Assembly: GCF_018408855.1 (NCBI RefSeq)
Contig: NZ_AP024323.1
Coordinates: 558,001-622,000 of the forward strand
Source of the DNA: Caballeronia sp. NK8
Lineage (GTDB): Bacteria; Pseudomonadota; Gammaproteobacteria; Burkholderiales; Burkholderiaceae
Reading direction: 5' to 3'
DNA: 64,000 bases
The notes beneath the pieces are model-generated. The model was not told the origin of the DNA. It did no database searches and saw only the letters and a program-made list of their open reading frames with translations. Shown piece by piece: positions 16,655-24,385 of the stretch (its first letter is position 1; every line of letters begins with the position of its first letter). The position numbers and the translations under genes are program-made.

Positions 16655-17651
16655 ACCCGATTCCGCACTCGCCACCACCAGACGCCGCCACCTGCAATGG
16701 GAAGCGATGCTCGCGATCGTGCTGGTTGTCTCGCTGGTCGCGGGGCGCGTGCTGTCGCCGCTCTTTCTGTCGGCGGCGAATATCTCGAACATGCTCGCGG
16801 ACTTCACCGAAATCGCGCTGATCGCGCTGCCGATGACGCTCGTCATCGTCGCGGCGGAGATCGATCTATCGGTGGCGTCGGTGCTGGGCGCGTCCAGCGC
16901 GCTGATGGGCGTGCTGTGGCACATGGGCCTGCCGATGCCGCTCGTGATCGTCCTCGTGCTTCTGTTCGGCACGCTCGCGGGCCTGCTCAACGGCCTCGTG
17001 ATCGTGCGTTTCAGTCTGCCGTCGCTCGCGGTGACGATCGGCACGCTCGCGCTCTTTCGCGGTCTCGCGTACGTGCTGCTCGGCGATCAGGCCATCGCGG
17101 ATTTTCCGGCGTCGTACACGGCCTTCGGCATCGACACGATCGCGAATACCTTCCTGCCGATGCCCTTCGTCCTGGTGATTGCGGGCGCCATTATCTTCAC
17201 GGTGCTGTTGCAGGCGACACCTTTCGGGCGCAGCCTCTTTGCGATCGGCGCGAATCCAGTGGCCGCGCAGTTCTCCGGCATCGACGTCGCGAAGACGAAG
17301 CTGAAGCTCTTCATGATGTCGGGCGCGATGGCTGCGCTCGCGGGCATCGTCTATACGCTGCGCTTCACGAGCGCGCGCGGCGACAACGGCGAGGGCTTCG
17401 AGCTTTCCGTGATCGCGGCGGTGCTGTTCGGCGGCGTGAGCATCTTCGGCGGGCGCGGCTCGATGATCGGCGTGCTGTTGTCGCTCGTGATCATCGGCGT
17501 GCTGCGCAATGCGCTGACGCTCGCGGACGTATCGAGCGAAACGCTCACGATCGTGACGGGCGCGCTGCTGCTCTCGTCGGTGTTGATCCCGAATCTCGTC
17601 GCGCGCTGGCGGGCGGCGCGCGAAAAGCGTCTGATGGCGCAGGCGCTTTGA
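16647..17651 (+). CDS. rhaQ: sugar ABC transporter permease 2, probable rhamnose importer
   Basis: 334 residues, about nine membrane segments. The signature [19 protein letters not shown] and the coupling loop NPVAAQFSGIDVAKTKLKLF match the same permease family as its neighbour. It overlaps the 3' end of the first permease by eight bases. It is followed after 88 bases by the binding-protein gene; that spacer contains two direct GGGTATTC copies (17671-17678 and 17685-17692) and may hold an internal promoter or a processing site allowing extra expression of the binding protein. Confidence 0.9.
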   Translation: MAKPDSALATTRRRHLQWEAMLAIVLVVSLVAGRVLSPLFLSAANISNMLADFTEIALIALPMTLVIVAAEIDLSVASVLGASSALMGVLWHMGLPMPLVIVLVLLFGTLAGLLNGLVIVRFSLPSLAVTIGTLALFRGLAYVLLGDQAIADFPASYTAFGIDTIANTFLPMPFVLVIAGAIIFTVLLQATPFGRSLFAIGANPVAAQFSGIDVAKTKLKLFMMSGAMAALAGIVYTLRFTSARGDNGEGFELSVIAAVLFGGVSIFGGRGSMIGVLLSLVIIGVLRNALTLADVSSETLTIVTGALLLSSVLIPNLVARWRAAREKRLMAQAL

Positions 17652-17739
17652 TCCGGTTGGTGTCCGTTGCGGGTATTCGTTATCGGGTATTCACTATTAA
17701 TCAGCGCACTCATGCGCAATGACAGGAGACTTTTACGAC

Positions 17740-18753
17740 ATGAACAAGCCCATTCGATTCCTGCGCGGCCCGGCGCTGGCGGCGGCCTTTCTCGCCGCGA
17801 CCGTCGCGCTCTCCGCAAGCGCCGCCGACATCAAGAGCGGCCTGAAGATCGCCTTTCTGCCGAAGCAGATCAATAACCCCTACGAGGTGATCGCCGACGA
17901 CGGCGGCATGGCCGCCATCAAGGAGATGAAGGGCGACGGCAAGGTCGTGGGACCGTCGGACGCGGGCGCGTCGTCGCAGGTGAGTTATATCAACACGCTC
18001 ATCACGCAGCGGCAGAACGCGATCGTGATCGCGGCCAACGATGCGAACGCGGTCGTGCCGTATCTGAAGAAGGCGATGTCGCAGGGCATCAAGGTCGTGA
18101 CCTTCGATTCCGACACGGCGCCGGATGGCCGGCAGATCTTCGTGAATCAGGCCGATTCCGAGGCGATCGGGCGCGGGCAGATTCAATTGTTGTCGAAGCT
18201 GATCGGCGGCGAGGGCGAGTTCGCGATTCTCTCGGCGACGCCCAACGCGACCAATCAGAACACCTGGATCAAGTGGATGCAGGAGGAACTCAAGAAGCCC
18301 GAGTATTCGAAGATGAAGCTCGTGAAGATCGCCTACGGCAATGACGACGATCAGAAGTCGTTCGTCGAGACGCAGGGGCTGTTGCAGGCGTATCCGAACC
18401 TGAAGGGCATCGTTGCGCCGACGTCGGTCGGGATCGCGGCGGCGGCGCGTTATATCTCGAGTTCGCCGGCGAAGGGCAAGGTCGTGGTGACGGGTCTGGG
18501 CACGCCGAACCAGATGCGCGCGTTCGTGAAGAACGGTACTGTCAAGGCGTTCCAGTTGTGGGATCCGGGTCAGTTGGGTTATCTCGCGGCGTTCGCGGCG
18601 GCCAATCTCGCGTCGGGTACGATCACGGGCAAGGAAGGCGATTCGTTCGATGCGGGGAAACTGGGCAAGCGGACGGTGGGCAAGAGCGGGGAAGTGATTC
18701 TCGGGCCGCCGACGACTTTTGATGCGGCGAATATCGATAACTTCAATTTTTGA
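17740..18753 (+). CDS. rhaS: rhamnose-type ABC transporter substrate-binding protein
   Basis: The ATG at 17740 follows CAGGAGAC; an earlier in-frame ATG at 17719 lies before that site and is rejected. 337 residues with a signal peptide (RFLRGPALAAAFLAATVAL, cleavage near SASA-AD). A type I periplasmic-binding fold of the ribose group follows (IAFLPKQINNPYEV, VTFDSDTAPDGRQIFVNQAD). It captures the sugar in the periplasm and delivers it to the two permeases. Last gene of the operon, followed by a strong terminator. RhaS here means the binding protein, not the AraC regulator of enteric bacteria. Confidence 0.92.
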   Translation: MNKPIRFLRGPALAAAFLAATVALSASAADIKSGLKIAFLPKQINNPYEVIADDGGMAAIKEMKGDGKVVGPSDAGASSQVSYINTLITQRQNAIVIAANDANAVVPYLKKAMSQGIKVVTFDSDTAPDGRQIFVNQADSEAIGRGQIQLLSKLIGGEGEFAILSATPNATNQNTWIKWMQEELKKPEYSKMKLVKIAYGNDDDQKSFVETQGLLQAYPNLKGIVAPTSVGIAAAARYISSSPAKGKVVVTGLGTPNQMRAFVKNGTVKAFQLWDPGQLGYLAAFAAANLASGTITGKEGDSFDAGKLGKRTVGKSGEVILGPPTTFDAANIDNFNF

Positions 18754-18771
18754 GTGGTGGGAGCCTGAGAG

Positions 18772-18806
18772 AAGAACGAAACGCCCTTCGGGGCGTTTCG
18801 TTCTTT
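18772..18806. terminator. strong bidirectional terminator after the rhamnose transporter
   Basis: AAGAACGAAACGCCC (18772-18786), loop TTCG, then GGGCGTTTCGTTCTT (18791-18805): a perfect 15-bp stem with a UUCG tetraloop. It separates the forward rhamnose operon from the reverse-strand T6SS remnant, and its A- and T-rich stem ends would act in both directions. Confidence 0.85.
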
Positions 18807-18844
18807 GGGTCTTACTGTAACGTTCACGACGAGCAGGGGTATCG

Positions 18845-19408
18845 CTAGTCGTCGTAAAGTCCACCATATGAAATACTCCCAAACATCATCCCCGCGCCGA
18901 TGCCATCTATAAATCCTTCGCTTACTCCAACCGCGACAATCAAAGCGCTCGCGTGACCAAAAAGCAAGTTCGAAAATAGAGCCGGGTTGAAAATGAAAGG
19001 AACAACAATTTCTTCCTTCAGCCCGACTAGCAACACGGAGACTCCGCCTGCTATCAACACTCCGCCGCTGAACTCGAAATAGAGTGTTGGTCCTTCAAAA
19101 TCTTCAGGGGACAATTTTCGGTCACTGGTTTGAAAGACCCAGCCACCACCGTCGAAATCCGTAGTTGCGCCGGAACCGACAATCGTACCGCTTTTGGAAA
19201 GAAACTTCGGTATGGGGATATCGGGGAGCCGGAAGCGCGAAGGCAATCGGGAAATTCCAGTGCTGCCTCCGATGCCTCCGTACTTGAACTGATGCGTCTT
19301 TCCTGCGGCGTCGGTCAGGACGATCATTCCACCCGATGCGGCTAGCGAGCCGAGACCGATCCCTCCGCTCGCGGCGGTTTTGAACGTCCAATCACTTTCT
19401 CTAAACAT
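18845..19408 (-). CDS. glycine-rich hydrophobic protein linked to hcp remnant
   Basis: The ATG at 19408 has AACAGG upstream and gives 187 residues; a GTG at 19417 would add three. The N-terminus is Gly/Ser-rich (SGGIGLGSLAASGGMIVLTD), a central polar region is followed by two hydrophobic stretches at about residues 113-130 and 147-175, and the end is SYGGLYDD. No signal peptide. It starts 12 bases after the DUF3592 stop, so the two are co-translated. From memory, similar proteins beginning FRESDWTFK lie near hcp or vgrG genes in Burkholderiaceae; I could not verify this. It could be an effector or a chaperone-like partner; function unknown. Confidence 0.6.
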   Translation of the reverse strand: MFRESDWTFKTAASGGIGLGSLAASGGMIVLTDAAGKTHQFKYGGIGGSTGISRLPSRFRLPDIPIPKFLSKSGTIVGSGATTDFDGGGWVFQTSDRKLSPEDFEGPTLYFEFSGGVLIAGGVSVLLVGLKEEIVVPFIFNPALFSNLLFGHASALIVAVGVSEGFIDGIGAGMMFGSISYGGLYDD

Positions 19409-19420
19409 ACTGAACACCTG

Positions 19421-19810
19421 TTATCGCATGCCACGAAATAACTGTCCACCTATTCCTGCCAGCACAAACCCAAGTCCGACCGCAGTCAAAATGATATGAA
19501 CACCCCAGATACTAAAAATTTGATTCAAACGTGCGTGCCGTTCGTCTCCTGGTACATATCGGACTTCTACTCGATCACCTGCGTCGACGATGAACAAGCT
19601 GCTGCCAGAGAATATGACTGCTTGGCCGTTCACGGACCTGAACGTCACTTCAGGATGATGGCCCGAACTGGGATTGATGACTTCACCCGAAGTGACTTGT
19701 GAATTTCTGACAAATTCGAGAGTGGAAGGCAGAAATTGGAGTTGGAACAGTGAAATGCTCACACCGATGACCACCGACAACCAATTTATTCTGCTCTTGT
19801 CGAGCTTCAT
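19421..19810 (-). CDS. DUF3592-type membrane protein, possible immunity protein
   Basis: 129 residues. A membrane helix at about residues 9-28, an extracytoplasmic beta-rich section (GEVINPSSGHHPEVTFRS, then GDRVEVRYVPGDE) characteristic of DUF3592 proteins, and a second helix at about 103-125 near the C-terminus. DUF3592 proteins are of unknown biochemical role. Position between the broken hcp and the glycine-rich gene recalls effector/immunity pairs carried near T6SS genes, where the immunity protein sits in the inner membrane; this role is inferred only. Lower GC than the surroundings. Confidence 0.65.
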   Translation of the reverse strand: MKLDKSRINWLSVVIGVSISLFQLQFLPSTLEFVRNSQVTSGEVINPSSGHHPEVTFRSVNGQAVIFSGSSLFIVDAGDRVEVRYVPGDERHARLNQIFSIWGVHIILTAVGLGFVLAGIGGQLFRGMR

Positions 19811-19840
19811 GCGTTACTCGCCATAATATTCAATGTTCGA

Positions 19841-20323
19841 TCATAGTAAATTCCCGGGGCGGCAGATATATTGCGCCGTGGCAGTTCCAGCGCGAATCCC
19901 TGCCGCGCTCAGCCTGGTGCATTCGTGCTTGAATGCGTCGAAGGACAGCGTCACTTCCTGATAATGTCCCATCTCAAAGCCAAAAGGCAATGACCATGAC
20001 GTTCTCCATCGTGAGGCTCAGGAAGTATGGCGGGAAATAGCTTTTCCCTGTCCGCCTGGAATGGCCTGCGCATCAGGCTTACGCCACGAGAACACTGCTT
20101 TATCAGTGACCTTGTTCGAGGCCGTGAAGCCGATCAGACTCGATGAGAAAGCACACGCGACATGTACGATGGTCAAGTTCTGAATCGCAGTCGCCTTGCC
20201 TGTTGGGTTTCGCTCGACCTTTGACAGACCCCATCGGTAGCTTAGTACGTCGATTTTTCCCTCGTGTCCGTGGTCCATCGAATCACCGGCGATGCCCGGC
20301 ATCTTCAGCCAGATATTTGACAT
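19841..20323 (-). pseudogene. hcp: hcp (T6SS tube protein) pseudogene with compensating frameshifts
   Basis: The first 101 codons encode an Hcp-type start (SNIWLKMPGIAGDSMDHGHE, then IDVLSYRWGLSK) and stop at TGA near 20018. Hcp-like sequence continues in another frame (SYFPPYFLSLTMENVMV) and then returns to the first frame (PFGFEMGHYQEVTLSFDAFK), ending at 19841. The total, 483 bases or 161 codons, is a normal Hcp length. So the gene was full size and is now split by two compensating shifts, at about 20045 and 19990. Intact Hcp hexamers form the tube of type VI secretion and can carry effectors. No other T6SS structural gene is in the window. A sequencing error cannot be excluded. Confidence 0.75.
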
Positions 20324-20457
20324 TTCGTTTCTCGTAACTGCTTATCGGCAAAGTTAATTAGAGATACGAAATTAGTTTCGCAAAAAATAGCTGATGTCGA
20401 AGAGGACGTGCAAAATTTGACAACCTTCTATGGGCTTATGAGACGAGCTTGACCGTA

Positions 20458-20478
20458 CCTCGATCACAAGGATCGAGG
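20458..20478 (-). other. hairpin downstream of the 20570 gene
   Basis: CCTCGATC (20458-20465) and GATCGAGG (20471-20478) form a perfect 8-bp stem with a 5-base loop, 92 bases beyond the stop of the exported protein. No U run follows, so a rho-independent terminator is possible but weak. Confidence 0.35.
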
Positions 20479-20569
20479 CACTGAAAACAAACAACCTTCG
20501 ACACTGTCACGTCGGCGAACCGCGCAAGCGTGTCCACAAAAAAGTGGACACCATCGCCGTCACTTCACT

Positions 20570-21175
20570 TCACTTCACCGCCTGCCCACTCCTCAACACC
20601 TGCACCGCCGTCGCCGACTCGAACTGCGCCTGCACCGTATCGCCAGCCTTAAGCCCCGCGAGCGACACATCCGGCGCCACATCGAGCGTCACCGTGCGGC
20701 TCGGACCGCGCAAGGTAACGCGACGCTTCTTCGCATCGACACGCTCGATCGTTCCGATCACTTCGACGACCCGCGCCTGCGCCATCACGCCGCCCGACGC
20801 CGGGATCGCCGCCTCCGTATCGATACGCTGGCGTATGCCATCCGATTTGACTTTGGTCGCCCGGACGAGCAGCGCGCTGCGGTACTGGATGTTGACGATA
20901 TCGCCGAGCTGCAGCTTCTTGACATCGCCGATTTCCGGATTGACCGCCACTTCGGCGACACGCCCCTGCGGCCCCTGCAACGACACGCTGTTGGTCACCG
21001 GATCGATGCCGACGACACGCGCCTGGATTTCCGCGATGGCCGCCGCGCCGCGCGCCATCGGCGCCGACGCGTCGTCCTGAGCCCGCGCGCTGCCGATTGC
21101 AGTGAGGGAAAGCGCCGCGCACGTCGCGACGAGGCTGATCGAGCGATGCACCCGCTTGGTTGTCGAAAGAATCAT
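20570..21175 (-). CDS. exported protein of unknown function
   Basis: The ATG at 21175 has AAAGGAGA upstream and gives 201 residues; the open frame to 21214 lacks such a site. A signal peptide is clear (SISLVATCAALSLTAIGSARA, cleaved before QDDAS). The mature part has two similar beta-rich units: ARVVGIDPVTNSVSLQGPQG and, later, GTIERVDAKKRRVTLRGPSR, each followed by a GD(I/T)V turn. This two-repeat pattern resembles small OB-like domains. No catalytic motif. Probably periplasmic; function unknown. Confidence 0.75.
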   Translation of the reverse strand: MILSTTKRVHRSISLVATCAALSLTAIGSARAQDDASAPMARGAAAIAEIQARVVGIDPVTNSVSLQGPQGRVAEVAVNPEIGDVKKLQLGDIVNIQYRSALLVRATKVKSDGIRQRIDTEAAIPASGGVMAQARVVEVIGTIERVDAKKRRVTLRGPSRTVTLDVAPDVSLAGLKAGDTVQAQFESATAVQVLRSGQAVK

Positions 21176-21210
21176 GGGTTGTCTCCTTTGTATTGATGAT
21201 GACCGCGCCC

Positions 21211-21615
21211 TCATCGACGCGACTTCGAAAGCAGATGACCGAGCCCGAGATTGGTCGCGATCTGCCAGATATAGACGCGCGAGTAACGCACGCCGTAGCG
21301 CCGCTCGATCACCTCGCGCAGGCGCGCATTAGTCCATGTGTCGCTCTCGAAGCCGTGCTCGCGCGCCGATCCCTGCAACGCAGCGGCGATCCAGTCGAGC
21401 GCCTCCCGATCGAGCACCGACGCGCGCCCGCCGACGCCCATCTTCGCGAGTGCGTCGAGACCGCCCTCGGAGACGAGCGCCTTGTAGCGCCGCACGGTCT
21501 GCACGGACAGGTGCAACTGCTCGGCGACCGTTTCGACCGGCACGCCTTCCAGCAGCATGCGGCCAGCCGTCATTCGTCGCACGACGCTCGGCAGTGTCTC
21601 GGGGCGGGAAAGCAT
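21211..21615 (-). CDS. helix-turn-helix protein resembling a transposase N-terminus
   Basis: 134 residues, ATG at 21615. An Hin/IS630-like helix-turn-helix occupies residues 15-60 (RRMTAGRMLLEGVPVETVAE, HLSVQTVRRYKAL), followed by a second winged-helix-like part (WTNARLREVIERRYGVRYSR, then VYIWQIATNLGLGHLL). This two-part layout is that of the DNA-binding end of IS630-type transposases, but the DDE catalytic domain is absent and no inverted repeats are visible nearby. The ORF is intact and ends with basic SKSRR, so it may be a domesticated regulator and not just a relic. It lies 35 bases upstream of the exported-protein gene on the same strand. Confidence 0.7.
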   Translation of the reverse strand: MLSRPETLPSVVRRMTAGRMLLEGVPVETVAEQLHLSVQTVRRYKALVSEGGLDALAKMGVGGRASVLDREALDWIAAALQGSAREHGFESDTWTNARLREVIERRYGVRYSRVYIWQIATNLGLGHLLSKSRR

Positions 21616-22130
21616 GGCGTGCGCCGCTCGATCGTTCGGAATGCGTGCGATTTGCCCGGCGCGTCAGACGCGGCTGCGCGAACCGGAGCCGGTGTACGGT
21701 CCTCGTCCGTGTGCCGGCCGATGTGCGTGGGCAATGGGTGCAACGTTGCGGCGTCCGTGTGCGTTCATGCATGCCCCCTTGTCGAATGGAGACGGCGGGA
21801 CTTGATCGGGCGGGCTTGACGTCTGGTCGATGCGCGGCTTTCTGTGCGAGCCGACTTACAGGGAAGTATCAATAAACGTTTTCAGGCTCAATGGGCGACC
21901 ATCGGCGAAATTTTTTGAGCTTGATAAATCGCAATGAATTGACTATGAAAGCTACCAAATGGCAGCGAAGGAGCGGGCGGCGATGCCCATACGATACGCG
22001 GCGCGCAATGGCGCACGCGTCCGTTTCGACGCGCGCGCTCATCCACGCGCCAAAGCGCGGGCATGATTGACAAGGTATTCGCGCGCCACGGGCGTTCCGC
22101 CGGCTGGTCCGGCGAATCAGCAATGGCGTC
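21616..22130. other. 515-base intergenic region, no gene recognised
   Basis: No ORF with both a credible start signal and protein-like composition was found on either strand. Bases about 21860-21960 are AT-rich compared with the flanks and could contain a promoter for the 21211 gene or an H-NS-type target, but no clear -35/-10 pair was fixed. Confidence 0.4.
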
Positions 22131-22463
22131 TCAGACCCGATAGAACTCGATGTCCTGTCCGGCGTGCACCGCGCGCTTGAGCCACTCGGGCATGTCGCCG
22201 AGGCCGTCCCACGTGTCGCCACTGGCGTTGCGGAATATCGGCGCTGCGCCGGCGGCCGATTGCGGCACTAACGGCAATTGCGGCATCGGCCGCTTGGTCT
22301 TCGACGCGCCATGAGCCCCGTTGGTCCTGGTGAAGGACGGCGGTGGTGCCACCACCGGCGGCGCTTCGGCCAATGCTTCGGCCAACGCTCTCTCGGTAAT
22401 GCCGAACTCAGCCATTCGGCTGCGCAAATACGCAATGATGCTGTCTCGCTTTCTTTCGTCCAC
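22131..22463 (-). CDS. short H-NS family nucleoid-associated protein
   Basis: 110 residues. The N-terminal helix (MDERKRDSIIAYLRSRMAEF, then GITERALAEAL) would be the oligomerisation part; residues 35-75 are a Pro/Ala-rich linker; the C-terminus GDTWDGLGDMPEWLKRAVHA matches the H-NS DNA-binding core (TWxGxGxxPxW). H-NS proteins bind AT-rich, horizontally acquired DNA and silence it. Burkholderiaceae carry many such short copies. It lies about 1.8 kb from the low-GC hcp island, which such a protein could silence; that link is inference. The Arg in the usual GRGR loop is missing (GLGD). Confidence 0.75.
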   Translation of the reverse strand: MDERKRDSIIAYLRSRMAEFGITERALAEALAEAPPVVAPPPSFTRTNGAHGASKTKRPMPQLPLVPQSAAGAAPIFRNASGDTWDGLGDMPEWLKRAVHAGQDIEFYRV

Positions 22464-22817
22464 GGCTTTCCTGATTCAGCTTTGTGATTTTCAAAGGGCG
22501 AACCGATACCCCGCGCGGACCGGAGCGGTTCGATCAATTGAATTTAGGTGTTTTATGAAGCGTGACGCAGCGCCTGCCTCGCGTCAATTAGTGTATTTAC
22601 CGCACGTCTATTAACTGCTCGGCGCTTCGTCTTTTAATGCCTGCTATGCCCCAAATGCGAACGTTCGCCCGGCCGGGCATCGCCGTGACGGAAGCGCGCA
22701 ACGGATGCGCACGGAAAGTCAAGCCGGGGAGCCACGAACCGGGAACCAGGCCACGGCCGCCCATGCAGCATAGCGGCCGAACCTCGCTGTCTCTATTGTA
22801 TGCTGCTTATGGCAACT
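22464..22817. other. intergenic region, no gene recognised
   Basis: About 350 bases between the H-NS-like gene and the 16-bp palindrome. ORFs here are short and lack ribosome-binding sites. The first 150 bases contain AT-rich patches (22530-22630) that may serve as the H-NS-like gene promoter. Confidence 0.35.
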
Positions 22818-22833
22818 GTTAAAACGTTTTAAC
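22818..22833. promoter_or_regulatory. perfect 16-bp palindrome GTTAAAACGTTTTAAC
   Basis: The palindrome overlaps the stop codon of the 83-residue gene (22829). An AAAACGTTTT core with a central CG is typical of LacI-family operators. No LacI gene is in the window. It could also form a weak hairpin ending the small gene. Confidence 0.5.
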
Positions 22834-23080
22834 GACTATGTTGTTCTCCCGGTAATTCCGCACCGTGCGCGCGAATGGCGGCAATCAGTTCCGCCGGCGT
22901 AATCTCATAACGCACTTCGCGGTGAATGCCGGGTTTGCGCTCGTCGATTTCAATCAGCAGTACGGCTTTGCCATCCGCCGCGGGTTCGAGGCGCAGCGAA
23001 CGCACTTCCTGTCCGCTGGCTTCGTCGTATTCCGTCAGGAGCGTCATGGCGCCAGTGGCGGCGCTTCTCGGCATCGACAT
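22829..23080 (-). CDS. 83-residue protein of unknown function
   Basis: The ATG at 23080 follows GGGAGGAAG with good spacing, strong support for a real gene. The sequence has a beta-strand-like pattern (VRSLRLEPAADGKAVLLIEI, then GIHREVRYEITPAELIAAIR), with no signal peptide or membrane segment. Single small cytosolic domain; no family recognised. It is followed directly by the 16-bp palindrome that overlaps its stop. Isolated between genes on the same strand with long spacers, so probably monocistronic. Confidence 0.65.
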   Translation of the reverse strand: MSMPRSAATGAMTLLTEYDEASGQEVRSLRLEPAADGKAVLLIEIDERKPGIHREVRYEITPAELIAAIRAHGAELPGEQHSR

Positions 23081-23271
23081 TCTTCCTCCCGTCTTGCGAC
23101 GTCATTGTTGTTGTTTCGCCGCGCCGTTCACCCGCGTGCACGAAATTCGGGCGCGTTACATGGGAGTCAGCTTGGCGAATGAGGCGGACGCGGAGCGCGC
23201 CGCGGCCTGCGCCGCCCTCCGGTTATCTCATTATTGCCTGTCAAAAGTGCGCGCGTCCAGCGCAAGGCCTT

Positions 23272-24267
23272 TCAGACGCCAGCGCCGATCGCGTCGCGGG
23301 CCTGGCTTGCGATCTCGAACGAACGCAGGCGCGCCCGGTGATCGAAGATCTGCGCCGTGACGATGAGTTCATCGGCCTGGGTCTGGGCGATCACGGAGCG
23401 CAGTCCGGCTTCGACATCGGCTGGCGCGCCGACGACGGAGCACGCGAGCGAATGCTCGACGCCCGCGCGTTCGGCGTCGTTCCACGCAATCGATTCGACT
23501 GGGGGCGGCAACTGGCCGGGCGTGCCGCGACGCAGATTGATGAACTGCTGCTGCAGCGACGTGAAGAGAAAGCGCGCTTCATCGACGGTATCGGCGGCGA
23601 AGACATTGACGCCGACCATCGCGTAGGGCTTTTGCAGCGTCGCCGACGGGCGGAACTGCGCGCGATAGACCTCCAGCGCGCTCAGCAGATAATCCGGCGC
23701 GAAATGGGACGCGAACGCGAACGGCAGCCCGAGCGCCGCCGCGAGCTGCGCGGAAAAGAGCGACGAGCCGAGCAGCCAGATCGGCACATGCAGGCCCGCG
23801 CCGGGCACCGCGCGCACGCGCTGGCCTTCGACCGGATCGGCGAAATAACGTTGCAGTTCGACGACATCGTCGGGAAAGGATTCGGCGCTGCCGTGCAGGT
23901 CGCGGCGCAGTGCGCGCGCCGTGGTCTGATCGGTGCCGGGCGCGCGTCCGAGGCCGAGATCGATCCGGCCCGGGAACAGCGAGGCGAGCGTGCCGAACTG
24001 CTCCGCGATCACGAGCGGCGCGTGATTCGGCAGCATGATGCCGCCCGAGCCGACGCGGATCGTGCTCGTGCCCGCCGCGATATGGCCGATCACGACGGCC
24101 GTCGCCGCACTGGCGATTCCGGTCATGTTGTGATGCTCGGCGAGCCAGTAGCGCTGATAACCCCAGCGCTCGGCGTGTTGCGCGAGATCGAGTGAATGGG
24201 CGAAGGCGGCGGCCGGCGTCGAGCCGAGCGGAACCGGAGAAAGGTCGAGTAGCGAGAAGGGGATCAT
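23272..24267 (-). CDS. luciferase-like (LLM class) flavin-dependent oxidoreductase
   Basis: 331 residues, ATG at 24267. N-terminal [10 protein letters not shown], then [40 protein letters not shown] and [17 protein letters not shown] are the standard signature of the YhbW-like LLM group, which uses FMNH2 or F420-like reduced flavin and a TIM-barrel fold. The substrate of most members is unknown. It lies downstream of a PhnD-like protein and a fatty-acid desaturase on the same strand, with a 118-base spacer, so co-transcription is possible. No ligand can be inferred. Confidence 0.88.
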   Translation of the reverse strand: MIPFSLLDLSPVPLGSTPAAAFAHSLDLAQHAERWGYQRYWLAEHHNMTGIASAATAVVIGHIAAGTSTIRVGSGGIMLPNHAPLVIAEQFGTLASLFPGRIDLGLGRAPGTDQTTARALRRDLHGSAESFPDDVVELQRYFADPVEGQRVRAVPGAGLHVPIWLLGSSLFSAQLAAALGLPFAFASHFAPDYLLSALEVYRAQFRPSATLQKPYAMVGVNVFAADTVDEARFLFTSLQQQFINLRRGTPGQLPPPVESIAWNDAERAGVEHSLACSVVGAPADVEAGLRSVIAQTQADELIVTAQIFDHRARLRSFEIASQARDAIGAGV

Positions 24268-24385
24268 TGCGGCGTTCCGATAGCGTGGCCGCTCGCGCTG
24301 CGTGCGCGTCGCGGTTCACGCGCTGAAAAAGCCGATTGTGCCGAAACTCCCGGAAATCTGCCGGATCGGGCTGGCGTGATTTCGC

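Larger units (their letters stand above)
18845..20323 (-). other. lower-GC island with T6SS-type gene remnants
   Basis: Three reverse-strand genes (broken hcp, DUF3592 membrane protein, glycine-rich hydrophobic protein) sit between a terminator and an unrelated exported protein. Sampled lines are about 45-50% GC against about 65% outside, suggesting acquisition by transfer. No transposase, integrase or flanking direct repeat was seen. Confidence 0.65.

Noticed and set aside
17671..17692. Direct GGGTATTC pair before rhaS as a regulatory site
   Set aside because: Two short copies 14 bases apart inside an operon; no promoter elements around them and no similar copies at other rhamnose promoters.
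20560..20580. Tandem TTCAC units at the end of the exported-protein gene
   Set aside because: Three to four short units only; part of the coding end and too short for a functional claim.
21211..21615. Active insertion sequence
   Set aside because: Only a helix-turn-helix part resembling IS630 transposases is present; no DDE domain, terminal repeats or target duplication were seen.
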